Positions 22,269 through 34,757 of a stretch of DNA of 64,000 bases are shown piece after piece. The stretch comes from Mercenaria mercenaria (Eukaryota > Mollusca > Bivalvia > Venerida > Veneridae): contig NC_069370.1 in assembly GCF_021730395.1 (NCBI RefSeq), forward strand, positions 71,193,501 to 71,257,500. Direction: 5' to 3'. Below the pieces are notes generated by a model that saw only the letters and a program-made list of their open reading frames with translations, searched no databases and had not been told where the DNA came from. Positions within the stretch are counted from its first letter, which is position 1. Every line of letters starts with the position of its first letter. A program made the translations under genes and the position numbers.

Positions 22269-22289
22269 TATCCACTGCGCTACGGGGAC
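22269..22289 (-). pseudogene. tRNA-Arg remnant (5' 21 bases only)
   Basis: Only the 5' acceptor strand and D-arm part survive (complement gtccccgtagcgcagtggat, then a), next to the flanking 'cttgttagtatcaatacat' shared with A and B. The anticodon and T arms are gone. Confidence 0.8.
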
Positions 22290-23424
22290 TAATATTACTT
22301 GTTAGTATCAATACATTTAACCACAGTGGCAACGCGCGTCTATCTTAGTTGTGTAATGCACTATATGTAAATGCTGTTGATTACTATCAGAAAAAACATA
22401 TATCTTGAGCATTAGTTTTCTGTTGCTTTGTTTACTATCACATTATGTCAAAACACCATTCAAATTCAAGTGAATTGAAAGAAAGATTAAATATACTTTA
22501 GACAAAGAATCTTATTCTTTTTTAATCTCACACCTCTGATATCAGTGCCATTGACCTTTAAAACAAACTTTTAAAATGATAACAAAGTCAAGAAAGGTAA
22601 AATACTCTTATCTGATAGAAAATAGTCTATATCGAGCGGTGTTAACTTAAGAAGATTTATCGAAATACCTGGATATACAAAGTCACATATCAAATATAAT
22701 GTTTTGAATTAGTTAGGCTAGTCAAGTACAAAATTCAATAACATTTTAATCAAATGCTCGATCTTTTGGTGGTTGTAGTTCTAATGCACTAAACTCAATT
22801 CAAAATGCATTATCTTAAGGACTAAAATGTTTGACTTAATTTCAAATTTCTTTGACATTCTACCAACAGGCACCAAATTATATAAAGAATTTTACGGTTT
22901 TTACGAAAAAACAATAACATTTTGAAATAGATAATATGAAGTTCCAGTCTTTGCGTGAACAATCCGCATTTAGAAATATCCGTTATGGTGACAAAAATAA
23001 TCATTCAAATGAGCAGAAATGACTACATAGCGGAGATTCAAAGAAAGTTGTTTTGTAAGTGTATTTATATTTGCCATCATCGGAACATATATCGGCGACT
23101 CCTCTAGAAGACTGTTAATACTTTTACTTGGAGGATAGTGCAGTATACGGACGAGAGCCTCTCCGGTTCAAGATTTACTCTAAATAAAGTGCATACTAAA
23201 ACTAGCCAATATATATAACTACTTTAACTAGACCCTGTGGTCAATCGCTTTTAAATGTAAGTAATTTATTAACAATTGCACAATTTTTTTTTAATCAAAT
23301 TACAATTCCGTTAACTTTGTTGATGTAATTTATCAATTTACAATTGCTTTGCAATTATAATTAATTACATTTAATTACAATACCAAATGGAGCAACAACC
23401 CAGCATGATTTTACAGGAACACTG

Positions 23425-24661
23425 GGATTGTATTAACCAGGATTACCTTGACAATATTCTATATGAAAACAGACAGGTTTTTGACAGTTTACCTCAAGAG
23501 TTGGAAAACAATATTATTGATATAGATACGTATGTAAACTCTTTTTCAAAGACTGTATATGATATCTCCTTTAAAGTAAATGGTAAATCTTTAAAACGAG
23601 GCCCCAGAAGACCCAAAGTAAAAAAGTCTCTTTGGTTTGATGATCAGTGCAAAAGTGCCAAATCAGCATTTTATAAAGATAAGCGAATCTTCCATTCTTG
23701 CCCTACGGATGAAAGTCGAGAAAAAAATTTGACCAGTAGAAATATTTATGCTTCTGTTAAGAGAAGAGCGAGACGCAAATTCAATTTCAAAGAAAAGTCA
23801 AAGCTAACTTCTTTGAGTAAAATGAACCCTAAAAAATTCTGGAAATATATTAATAAGTTCAAGAATAATGGCCACTTTGGTACGCCTAATGTAAGTTTAC
23901 ATCATTTCGCCGAGCGTTTTCAAAACATTTCAAATTCTTCCGAAAGTGAGTTCACAATTGATGATGACACCTTTCGCCATGGACCAATAGTTATTGATGA
24001 GTTAGACTGCTCGTTTACAGTTGAAGAAATCTCCAAAACAATATGTTCCCTCAAAAGATACAAGAGTAGTGATTTTTGTAATAATATGGCTGATTTTTTC
24101 ATAGACACAAATCAGTTTATCTCACCATATCTTGTTATTGTTTTTAATAAAATATTTGATACAGGTATTTATCCCGAATCATGGTGTAAAGGAGTATTTG
24201 TTCCAATACACAAGAAGGGGAATTTTGAAAATCCTTCTAATTATCGCGGAATAACACTTATATTTTTGCTACATTCTATTATTCAAAAAATACTTTAAAA
24301 TAAGTCCAAACTGTATTGTGCCTTTATTGATTACGAGAAAGCCTTCGACACTGTTAAACGTGAATTAAACATTGTGGTCCAAATTGTTAAAAAATAGGCA
24401 TCAGCTGTAAAATGATTAATATGCTTAAGTCTATTTATGCAAATGTAAAACCATGTGTTAAGTTATCTACAGATATGAATATGTCAGATTTTTTTGACGT
24501 CACATTCGGTTTAAAACAAAGGGAACCACTCTCCCATTTGCTCTTTATCCTATTTGTGAATGACATAAATGAGAGTATTGACTTTAACAATCTATGCGAG
24601 TCGGATCTAGATCAGCTTTCTATGTATTTGTTGCTGTTTGAAAGCTTACAAGCACAACTTG

Positions 24662-24748
<87 letters not shown>

Positions 24749-25665
24749 TCGATAAAATGAGGCCTAAAGGTCAATGTTAAAAAGACTAAAATTTGTATTT
24801 TTGAGAAAAGGAAACATACTCATGATTTTGAATGGTACATTAATGGAGAAAAACTAGATATTTTAGACCAGTTTTGCTATTTAGGTATTCATGTTCCTTT
24901 ATCGAACAATGTAATAATAATGATAACAATTGCTGGCCAATGAGAGTGAAACAACTGTTGGAGAGACTTGGATTAAGTTACGTATGGACAGATTTTAACG
25001 TAGATGTTAACTATTTTCCTGTCATTAAACAACGCTTGAGGGACCAATATATCCAAAACTGGCTTGCTACTATCCAGACCATGCCTAAGCTAGAATATTT
25101 TAGAAAATTTAAATCGAACTTTTGTTTTGAAAATTATCTGGATATAGTAACAAATAATGCATTAAGAAAACAACTAACATGTTTTAGACAGAGCTCACAT
25201 GATTTAGAAATAGAATTTGGTAGATTTTCTGTAACTATAAGAGAGGCACGTATTTGTAAAGTTTGTTCATGTAATATGAATGAATCCGAATACCATTTTC
25301 TTTTGTGCTGTCCATTATACTTGTCAGAAAGACTCAAATATTTAAGAAATACTACATGGCCGAATACTCATATGTTTATTTCTTTTATGTCATCTAGAAA
25401 CAAGAAAACCATATTAAATGTAGCGAAATGTATAAACGAAGCTTTCAAGCTGCGAAAGGAAACCCTTGCCGGGTTAATTGCTTCTTAATTAAGAAAATAT
25501 CTTTTTTAAATTAAGCTGATCAAGTTGCTATCTACCAGTATGTATCTGTTGCAATTTTTTCTTGTATTATGCTATGTCTTTGCCATATTTGGATTGTTTA
25601 TGTTAATGGCCAAAGGCAAATAACTTGCCGATTTGCTTAATAAAAAACTGAAACTGAAACTGAAA
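23425..25665 (+). mobile_element. 5'-truncated LINE, ORF2 linker to C-terminus
   Basis: Inserted after 'aggaacactg' of the unit; the unit resumes with 'tatcaaagttc' at 25670. ACTG at 23421-23424 and 25666-25669 may be the target duplication. The frame open from 23387 to 24298 encodes the pre-RT linker, then RT blocks (GIYPESWCKGVFVPIHKKG, NPSNYRGITL). Other frames continue with CAFIDYEKAFDTVKRE (about 24315) and GLKQREPLSHLLFILFVNDI (about 24510). The end (24874-25488) has IKQRLRDQYIQNWL and the CKVC...EYHFLLCC zinc motif. The first dozen codons of the long frame are host unit, not LINE. It has no endonuclease domain, at least two frame breaks, and a TA microsatellite where the FADD-type catalytic box should be. 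The tail is (tgaaac)n. Clade uncertain. Confidence 0.85.
24666..24744 (+). repeat. (TA)n microsatellite inside the LINE
   Basis: About 79 bp of pure TA dinucleotide between SLQAQLDF-type sequence and sequence resembling LKVNVKKTKI. It replaces the RT catalytic box region. Confidence 0.95.
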
Positions 25666-25939
25666 ACTGTATCAAAGTTCTTTTTTGGCAAATAATTACC
25701 CCAAATGATATGCATGCATGCACATCGAAATAAACTGACGCAAAAGAAGCTGATAGTTGGTCCTAAATATTTTAACACCAATTCAACGATTAACTGCAGG
25801 TACAGAAGATACAGATAGAGACAGGTATTTCTATGCTAGTTACAAAGGGCTGTGAACCCAGGATTTAAGTAGGTCTGTTACCGATACTATATGTTCGACA
25901 AACTAAGTTATGGTTATTGAATTTATAGATGTGCTATAT

Positions 25940-28900
25940 CACGGTGAGGATGCGTACACCGGATATTGCCAGTAAGTGATAAGGTATTTTCCGAAAACAT
26001 GATTAGTTTTCGTCATCAAGGTAAGTAAAACCCCGATTTACTATTATATTATACTACTACGGAAGAAAAGAGCATTACTTTTCATAACTAGATACTGTGT
26101 ATATGCTCTCACAAGCGTAAAATGAGCCAATCTTAAGAAGAAATGCTAAAATTTATGATAAAATGACAAGTTTATCATTTGATAAATGCATGCCGTAAAC
26201 ACATTTGTCACCATAACCTTTTTGCATTGTGGGAAAAATATGAATCGTACAATTTATTTAGTTACATACATGGAAAAAATGTGCAAAATTGCAGCTTTGT
26301 AAATGTTCAAATCACGGAAAAATCGGTGATAAATGAGCGTCGATGGTGTACTGTGTATTGAGTTTTCAAAGTTATATTTGTACTGTGTATTGCAGTTTAT
26401 TGTACTGAGTATTGATATTGAAAAACGAGCATATCTTCAGCATTTATGGTCATTAGATAGAAAAGGCATGTAATTCCAATGGCCCAAATGATGGATTGTC
26501 TTTTTCTGTTTGCAGATGACATTAGGTTTCACTGCATAAATAACAAGCACCAGTTTGAACACAGATATTACAACTTACAATTACAGCAGCATGAAACTGT
26601 CTAAAGACTAGCCATTGCCGATAAAAGGCCCAGCCACAAGTTCAGCCGTAAAGTTTTATAATAATGTAACACAGGATATGATGACTATAAGTGTGGAAAA
26701 GGTCTCCCATTATAAGAAGAGCAAACATGAAAATATGTTATCCTTTTTCCTTCATACTACAAAGAGACATAAACCTTGGTCAGTAGAAGACCTTTATCGA
26801 TCATGGTGTCAATAGTTCAAAGATCAAGGTCGTAGGTGCTCTGAACTTTTAAAGTGGTTTCTCCTCAATAATCTTAGACTCATTTGACGTATAACCTTCG
26901 AACTAGTTTCACTTGAAATTTTCTTAAAATAATATAGTCAATAAAGTCTGTAAAAATATTTTATTGCTTTAAATGCATTGTTCTGAATGGTAATTAGCTC
27001 ACCACTTGCTTCATACGAAACAAAATGGGTGTCATATGCACTGAGCAATTTGTTTTAAAAGTAGGAGGAAACAGTGACATGTGTTATTCTTGAAATATAT
27101 TTTGCACACTTCATTTGCAAGATATATGTCATTTCTATGCAAACAGTTCGTTATCACTGTTATGTGATCAACTTCCCTGTTAAACAAAATAGTATATTTT
27201 CTGTCAAGGTCAACTTCGAACTATAACAAACGACCGGGAACTGACTTGAAGATCATTCCGATTTTTTTCATGCATTCAAACTGTTGAATGTAAAATGTTT
27301 ATGATCTTTGGTTTAGGTTTCAAGTCTGTTTAATAAATATTTCAATGTGCATGGCTATTTGTTCTTTTCAAGTAAAACATGGCTTTTTACAATATTGTTT
27401 GTCAAATAATGTTTGGTAAAACTAAATCTGTCAAAAACAAAACCTATTTCAGTATCAATGCCCAGTCTTATGTGGAAAGTAATGTACACTCATCACATTT
27501 ATGCGAAAACTAGCTACTTATTTAATGTCAATAAGTTTCGTCGTCTTGCTTTTCTCTTTCCTCTTAATTTAGCGTCAGAAATACGGTCTCTGTTAGCAAG
27601 CATTTGTATAATTGAAAAAATCATTGGAAGAGTTATAAGCCTGCTCTTCAAAACAACTTGCAATCTTTACTATACCTCATTTTAAACCCAAAAGCTGTCG
27701 ATGAAAACTTTTTTTGCGACGTCAAGAAATATAGGAAACTATAAAATCAGTTAAATAAAACGTTTCTTGGCAAACAAACTGATTAAAGGCTATTATTCAT
27801 CCAGCTATTTTGTCACATTCTTTCATAGATTGTATAAAAAATACTCCCCGGGAAAACCTTGTGTGTCCAGGGAATTGCACTCTGTGAAACATTGAAAGTT
27901 CCATGACACCGCCTGTATGTGTCTCTAGATTATATTTTTGTATGGTAGCATTGTGAAAATGTTAAGCTAGATGGCGTGGTAGGTAGCATACATTTCCACT
28001 GCCGTCAGTGAACAGGCTCCTCACCATTTAGCCAATTAAAGGTTTCTTTCTATTGCAGATTGGATCCTTTTGTAAGCGGGTTCTTTTTTGAAACATGTAT
28101 TTAATATTTTCTGAATCAACAGTATTTTCTCTGCTTTTTTTTCTCTGCATATGTTTGGTGCTATCTTGTTATTTACTTTTTTGCGGTTTTGGTCGTTAGC
28201 GTACTGTAATATTCTCGTAATCTGGGTGGTATTCAACAAAATGACATACAATGGCCTTAAATTCGTTCGTCGAGCCAGACATAAACACACATACACAAGT
28301 TGAATCTGCAACGAAAAAAAATCACAATGTAGTATTTATTATAGGACCGGGGGTTTCTGCAAGATATTGAGAGTAAGTCTATGCAAATTTTAAAGATACC
28401 TGTTTTAGAGATAATTCATGAATATCAACTAAACAATGCTCCAGTGGAAGAATATAATATATATACATTTACCACTGGGAAGCATAACAAAAATTATTGC
28501 CCACGTGTTGCACTATAGTGGGCCCGTGCATTACGTTTAGAGCTTATTACATGAATTACAACAGAGTAAACGCTATAAATATCATGTAAAACATCACGTA
28601 TCTTCAGGGATAAAGAAATTACTGTTTTGTACTTTGAAATGGAAATGATAATGTACATTTTGTAAGATTCATTCTATAAAACTCTGGGATAATGTAAACA
28701 ATACACAGTCAGTTAAAATGTGATACAGGGCAATACACAGTACATATATTTGCAATACAACAGTACAACCATTGACGCTGTTTATCATCGATTTTTTCCG
28801 TCATTTGAACATTTACACAGCTGAAATTTTGCAACATGTTTTCTTTGTTACGTAAACTAAATAAACATACGATTCAGAATTTTTTTTCACAAGACAAAAT

Positions 28901-29182
28901 TTGTGACAATATCGGGAGAAATGTGGGCCCCGACCTGAATTATCAGATGATAAAAGTTGCCATTTTTTTACAAATTTTAGCGTTCCCTTCATGAGATTGA
29001 CTCATTTTACCTTGTGAGAGCATATACACAGTATCTAGTTATTAGAAGTAATGCTCTTTTCTTCTATAGTGGTATAATACAATAGTAAATAGCTGTTTTA
29101 CTTACCTTGTTGACGAAAAATAAACACGTTTTCGGAAAATACCTTATCACTGGCACTATCCGGTGTACGCATCCTCACCGTG
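25940..29182. mobile_element. 3.2 kb DNA element with ~480 bp terminal inverted repeats
   Basis: Starts CACGGTGAGGATGCGTACAC and ends with its complement. The first 260 bp at each end pair well (e.g. gatactgtgtatatgctctc on both arms). Patchier pairing extends to about 26440 and 28700 (aaatgttcaaat.acggaaaa, gtactgtgtattg). TATAT flanks both ends. Copies A and B have the uninterrupted site (gtgctaygtaattagaag), so the duplication is 3-5 bp. CAC termini recall the CMC group (CACTA/Mirage/Chapaev), but no transposase is recognised in the 2.2 kb interior; its open frames (26179-26361, 26615-26815, 28036-28311) show nothing familiar. Probably non-autonomous or decayed. The dispersed 'catttccactgccgtc' block lies inside near 27990. 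Confidence 0.85.
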
Positions 29183-29672
29183 TATATGTAATTAGAAGTA
29201 ATTGAAATGTAACTGTCAGTTTCACCCCTATATTCCATTGTAATTAATCAAATTACAGTCAAATGTAATTGAAAAAAAAAACTCCCAATTACATTTTATA
29301 TTCAATTAATCAGGCAGGAAATGTAATTAAATTCAATAATGTTTTGTTTTTAATCACCCCAGGTCTCTCTAGACCAGATCGGTTCAATAAACCGTAACTC
29401 AAAGCCAAAACGGTAAACTTCAGTTCATAAGCGAACAGAAACACTCACCTTAGTGATGCAAAAGTATGCTTTACTCTGACGATTATATCCTATTTGGCCT
29501 AGTTGTGAAATTCTAAAATATGGAAAGTAAAGACATTAATCTTTTCTCATTTGTTACCATCCTTGCACTGTAAACTAACTGCTGCATTATATAAACCTGA
29601 TATGTACATGATCAACACGACATGAGGTAACAGTGTCGATCTTTGCGATCACATGTATAGCAATGTTCTTAA

Positions 29673-30904
29673 AAAATAAATGAATTTTAAATGAGGTAAA
29701 TAAAGTCATAGGACTTATTTTGATAATTGATTTATCAGATTGTCTGTTATCACGCTTAATGTGTTCAAGGCACTGTTCTTTTCATTTAATTGGCTTAAAC
29801 GATGATAAGGTCCTTTGAAGAAACTAATTAATTGAAGAGTAAGGGGTGTGTGTGTGGTGGGGGTGGGGGGAACAATTATGCAATTAACTGGATGAAAACA
29901 ATCATTTTGTCTTTGAATGTCTGTTATATTAGCGTGATTACTGTTACTTATTGTTGACAAATTATCAACATTTATCTACTTTTTGCATGGTGATCTAGTA
30001 ATCATACATTTTTACATCGCAATTGATGGTTTATAGATCTGATACAAATATTGTTCTTGGAGGATAAAATTTCATATTATATTTATAACCTTCAACATTA
30101 AAAACTGGAAGCAGATTCGAGAGTGGTTCAGATAAGCTTAAGCTTTCATCACAGTCGAGCTAAAATATATTAGTATAAACTGAACTAACATTGAAATTTG
30201 TATATTTCAAACTCTTTTACGATTGCTACTGATTTGATTTTTATACACTAGTACCAATTATTGTGATAGACCTAGACCATTTTTGCGAAAAGTATCACAT
30301 CATCCGAAATGCATCAAGCGCTACCATGTCGCGGGGACTTGATCTGTTCAAGGCACTGTTCCTTTGCATTCAATTGGCTTAAACGTACCACAAAATATCC
30401 ATGCAAGGGTGGAGTGGAATGCCATAATAATACTTACATAATAGGTAGTCCTGTCAAAAGATTTAGTCTTGTTTACGTAAACGAATGTGTGTCTATGGGT
30501 TTAGATTCAGTGTCATATACACAATTCTTTGAAATAGTTTCGACAATGGAATTACAGTTGTTGATTTGTGACATGTTTTAACTTTGAGCATATGTACTTT
30601 TTACATCACTGTCAATGTAGTCTTGAACATTTTGATGGGACATTTAACCTGCTTCCGTACACAGAAATAATTACACAGATATTGAACAATAATTATATAA
30701 ATCCATTTTTATGGACATAACTACGATGGATTTTTGCAAAAGATGATTTTGACATTTTAAGACATAACATTGGTTATTTTCAATTTACAAAATGATTAAA
30801 TCATTCGACGCCTTAAAACAGCAGGAGTAATAAAATCTGTAACAAGAACCATGCATTCAACTTGGTTTAATTGAATTTATTCATGTCAGGAAATGTGCCT
30901 TTAC
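29673..30904. other. Non-coding stretch
   Basis: AT-rich. A purine/T-G rich run 'gtgtgtgtggtgggggtggg' lies at 29847-29869. A short duplication 'ttcaaggcactgttc...ttaattggcttaaacg' occurs at about 29764-29800 and again at 30348-30385. No convincing exon, RNA or mobile-element end was seen. Confidence 0.4.
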
Positions 30905-30982
30905 GCCCCGGTCTACACTTTTGGCCAAATGCAACAAAGACCATTGATCAACATCATAACAGCTCCCAAAATAACAATTTAA

Positions 30983-31577
30983 GGTAGTTCTGCACGTTTG
31001 ATAAACCGGAAGTGATGGCGTAACGTCATTTATCCGGAAAACGTAGAATAGATTTGGCATATGGAAATGAAAATCAGTTTATGAATTCAATGCAACCTGT
31101 GAATAAATTTATTAAATCGTAACAGTCTCTATCTTTGTAAAGTTGAAATATGATATTAAAACATCTGGCACGTTAAATAATTCAAAATAATGTCTTAAAA
31201 TTAGCTTCAAATAGGCGGTTCACTTTTATCATGGCTAAATATCTCAGAAATAAGCACACGGACTTATATATTTTATTTCACTATGTTATAGGTCATATGT
31301 TTATATACGACTGTGAGAAGTTTTATTAAAATCTACATTGTGGAAAATTTTCTATTCGGGAAAATGTTATGAGAGTTGCTATTTTCCCATAGACTCCCAT
31401 TATGAAAATTTGCGTGAGGTCCAAATTTTTCAAATCAGTCTAGCAAAAAATCAAGCACACGACCCTATCATTTCTATTTGCTGAATTTTCTAGGTATATT
31501 CTGAAGTTTTGCAAAATCAGAGTTTAATCAAATTCTATATTGTAGAAAAAAATTCGATCCAAACGTGCAGAACTACC
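30983..31577. mobile_element. TTAA-flanked MITE (~595 bp)
   Basis: Exact inverted ends GGTAGTTCTGCACGTTTG, flanked by TTAA at 30979-30982 and 31578-31581. A TTAA duplication fits piggyBac or Kolobok-type elements; the GG start favours neither strongly. No coding sequence. It may sit inside an older element whose ends read 'gccccggtcta' (30905 and, inverted, 31640-31652), but that is weak. Confidence 0.85.
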
Positions 31578-31659
31578 TTAATCAAAATCAGTTCACGTTT
31601 TTAAAATCATAGAAATACCCACTGATCTCTTACCTTCTAGACCGGGGCAGGTTCGGAGC

Positions 31660-32379
31660 TGGTCCACATCCCAAGTATTTGTGTTTACACCCCTAACACC
31701 AGATCACAGCTTCACTCTCAGTATAAGCTCAGTGAGACATTCTACGGCCACGTAACTGATGTTTTTATAGTAATTAAAAATAATCTGGCACTACGACCGG
31801 CTAGAGAAGAAATCTGTTGTACATAGAATAACTGAATGGACACAATGATCCATGATGAGTAGAAAAACTAAGTATGGACCACCATACGACATTATCGCCA
31901 TACGGCACTTAATTAAAGACTGTTGTGTGATAATTACTAAAATCTAAGTCTCATCTTGACGGGTACAATGATGAATGAATTATAAGCACACCTTAGAAAT
32001 TTCAATATCATTGTTAAATTTGTTAATGAAGTGATATACCACCACTGGTGTTGCTCTTCGGCTATTTTCGGCATTCCAACTATTTTCCAACTTCTTAAAA
32101 TATTTCGTCAGTTGAAACACATTTGAAATTCAAGTTCTTCCACACAGTCAGTTGTTGTTTTTGTGCACCCCCACCTCCCCACCACACACAAAAAAAGATA
32201 GTTTAGAGTAACCCTTAACCGTACGTCTGTCCCAGCAAACGAGAGAACATTTGTTGTGTACTGAGGACAATAGGTAACGGTAAATTCTATATTTTCCATA
32301 GTGCTTATTGGGTACTTTCTGTCGCTTGTTGGGTACTTTTTATCAAAAGAAAGAACAACAAAGGTCCGTTCGTAAGAAC
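31660..32379. other. Non-coding stretch
   Basis: No gene recognised. A C-rich run (cacccccacctccccaccac) is at 32165-32184, and short repeats of 'gggtactttytrtc' occur near 32309-32342. The minus frame 32108-32416 is not protein-like. Confidence 0.35.
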
Positions 32380-33380
32380 GTCCGTTCGTCCGTCCGTCCA
32401 AATTTGTATCGTGCACATCTCAAAATTATTTGATCCAGTGTCATCAAACCTCACAGGACTGTCATTCAGCATGAGAGATTGTGCACTTGGTGTTTTAATT
32501 GTGATTTCTCACAGCCACACCAGAGTTATGGCCCTAAACTTAGTCAAAAGTATGCATAAAAGGGCCTCAAAGTTTATGAAGCATATATATTAAAAAGTAT
32601 TTGACCCAGTATAGGAATATTATTCAGCGTGTAGAGTTGGGCACCTGTGTTTTTGTTAGAGATTTCACTCCGCCAGACTTAGAGATATGACCCTTGATTT
32701 AGTAAAAAATCTGTATAGAAATTTGTGTCGCACGTATCTTAAAACTTATTGGACCTAACGTCGGATATTATTCAGCATGTGAAGTTGTGCACCTGGGGTG
32801 TTGTTTGCGATTTCTATTGGTCAGACGAGAGTTCTGGTCCTTGATTTAGTAAAAAAAATGCATAAAGTGCATGCAAGCTTGTAGCATGTATCTCAAAAAG
32901 TATTTGACTTAGGGTCGCAAAACATGAGATGATTATTATATAGCATGTAAAGTTGTGCACCTGAGGTTTTGTTTGAGGTTTCACTCCGCCAGACCAGAGT
33001 TATGACCTTTGACGTAGTAAAAAATATGCATAAAGTTTGTGTCGCACGTATCTTAAAACTTATTGGACCTAAGGTCATGAAACATAAGCGGAATTTTATT
33101 TAGCCTGAGAATTTATGCACCTGAATTTTGTTATGGATTTCACTCTGCAGCACCAGAGTTATGGTTCTTGACTTAGTCCAAATATGCATTAAGGGCATGC
33201 AAGTTTTTGTCCCATATATCTCAAAGATTTTATGACTTGCAGTCATAAAACATTAGAGGATTGTTATATAGCATGCGAAGTTGTGCACCTTGTGTTATGT
33301 TTGAGATTTCACTCAGTCAGACTAAAGTTAAGATCCTTGACACAAAACACATAAAGTGCTTAAAAGTCTGTGTTAAATAG
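32380..33380 (+). repeat. Bivalve-type ~160 bp tandem repeat, about six copies
   Basis: A tccg-rich head (32382-32400) is followed by diverged units. Each carries 'ctcaaaa.t.tttgacc', 'attcagcatg', 'gttgtgcacctg' and 'gatttcactccgccagac..agagttatg'. The 'gtgcacct'-type marker falls near 32483, 32635, 32786, 32953, 33117 and 33282 (spacing 151-167 bp). From memory, this block is dispersed widely in clam and oyster DNA. Short frames across it are not genes. Confidence 0.85.
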
Positions 33381-33639
33381 TTCACCTAGAGTAATGAAAC
33401 CATGTACAATGACAGGAAGTGGGGGCACCAGTGTTATATGGACACACATTTAGTTTTCGTTGACATTATTCAGGTAGTAATAATGATTTTGACCCACTTT
33501 CATCCTAAGCAGTCTCGTACTCTTTGCATTATGTCAGTATCGAAGATTTTTCTAAGAAACAGTCTCATGGAAAACGTTTTCATTTTCATATATACTAGCT
33601 ATAGGTATTATCTCTGTGATAGCTGTAAAACACAGTTTA

Positions 33640-34193
33640 GTTTTTTAAAAGGAAAGGCAATGTTGTTTTGATGTTAATTTCATCTGCTAGAATTTCTTTA
33701 ATTATTTAAAGAAGTGAAAGAATTTTCAAAATTGACTTAAAAATGAGAAAGTTATGAGCATTTAAATATTTGATTATAAATGGCGACCATTTTGTTTCCA
33801 TGGCAACAAAAATCAAAATGGCGGATTTAATAAATTTTAGACACATATTTGAACTGTATTTACTTATTTCTGTAAAATAATTTCTGTATTTTTTCCAGCT
33901 ATAATGAAAGAAATTACCATGTTTTACATCTTACACGCAAGAAACATATAAAATCAATCTATTTAAAAGGTTATTTGCTAAATAAAGAATTCAGCAGTGT
34001 GTAAATGACGTCATAAACACACAAAATGGCTGCCTCCATGACCAACAATTTTCTTAAAGTTTTAAACTGCCATATCTTTTATAATAGTGGTCCGATTTTG
34101 AAAAAACTTTTCAGCGTTATGAAAGGCTTGAGGATGGCTTTCATATGGAAATAACTTATTGTCAGGATTTCCTTGTCCTTTAAGTTCCTTTCT
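33640..34193. mobile_element. MITE-like dispersed repeat (~550 bp)
   Basis: Ends roughly inverted: aaaaggaaaggcaatgttgt on the left, complement aaaggacaaggaaatcctga on the right. Inside are 'accattttgtttccatggca' and 'gacgtcataaacacacaaaa', which I remember as part of a common molluscan dispersed element. The exact target duplication is not clear. Confidence 0.55.
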
Positions 34194-34339
34194 ACTACCA
34201 TTTGAAAACATAGTTTTGACTCATTATTTTATCCGACTGTCAACTACTAATTTTTATTGATATCTATTTATTTGTTCTTTTTACGATTGTATCATTATCA
34301 TAGTATGTTTATTCCCTATTTGCTTAGCAGGGGAGTAAC

Positions 34340-34757
34340 CATGTCAGTAATTTATATCTACTGTAACAGGGTTACTTCCCTTGCGTTTTATGCCAAAACA
34401 GCCGCTTTTAAGAAATAACACTATTTAATAATTTATGCACGATGAGCGTTTATACGTTGAGCGTAATGATTTGACGAGGGCGCAGCCCGAGTGAAATTAT
34501 TTGTACGACGTATTACCGCCCGAGTGTATAAATAGTGTTAAAACACTCTTTTTGCTATAAATTATTTCGATTAAAATATCGTAGCGCTCTTTCTTGGTCG
34601 CAACAAAAACTTTCACGTCACCGCACGTTAACGTGACGTCATTCTAGCGTAAGTGTGTTTTAACAGAGACAAGTATATTAGAATGTTTGTTAAGCTAATG
34701 TTATTTGTTATATGTAATATCCGACGTTAAATAAAGTTTCTTGTATCTTGTATCTAA
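34340..34757. repeat. Cluster of short repeat fragments and a LINE-like 3' tail
   Basis: An inverted pair ggggagtaacc/ggttacttccc lies at 34330-34381. A GC-richer segment follows (gacgagggcgcagcccgagt, 34476-34495). At 34722-34757 is 'aataaagtttcttgtatcttgtatct', a repeated tail like those ending non-LTR elements. No frame. Confidence 0.45.

Larger units (their letters stand above)
21072..29672 (+). repeat. Tandem ~6.2 kb unit, copy C (expanded by insertions)
   Basis: Direct copy running 21072-23424, interrupted by a LINE (23425-25665), continuing 25666-25939, interrupted by a long-TIR DNA element (25940-29182), and finishing 29183 to about 29672, where homology to copy A (near 3905) ends. 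Compared with B it lacks the poly-G tract. The stretch around the tRNA is replaced: 22207-22268 holds unrelated sequence. Confidence 0.8.

Noticed and set aside
28036-28311. 91-codon minus-strand frame inside the long-TIR element
   Set aside because: Lys-rich and AT-driven. It lacks any transposase motif, and there is no neighbouring exon to extend it.
32108-32593. Frames over the tccg-rich head of the 160 bp repeat
   Set aside because: They lie in a known type of dispersed non-coding repeat and are not conserved between its units.
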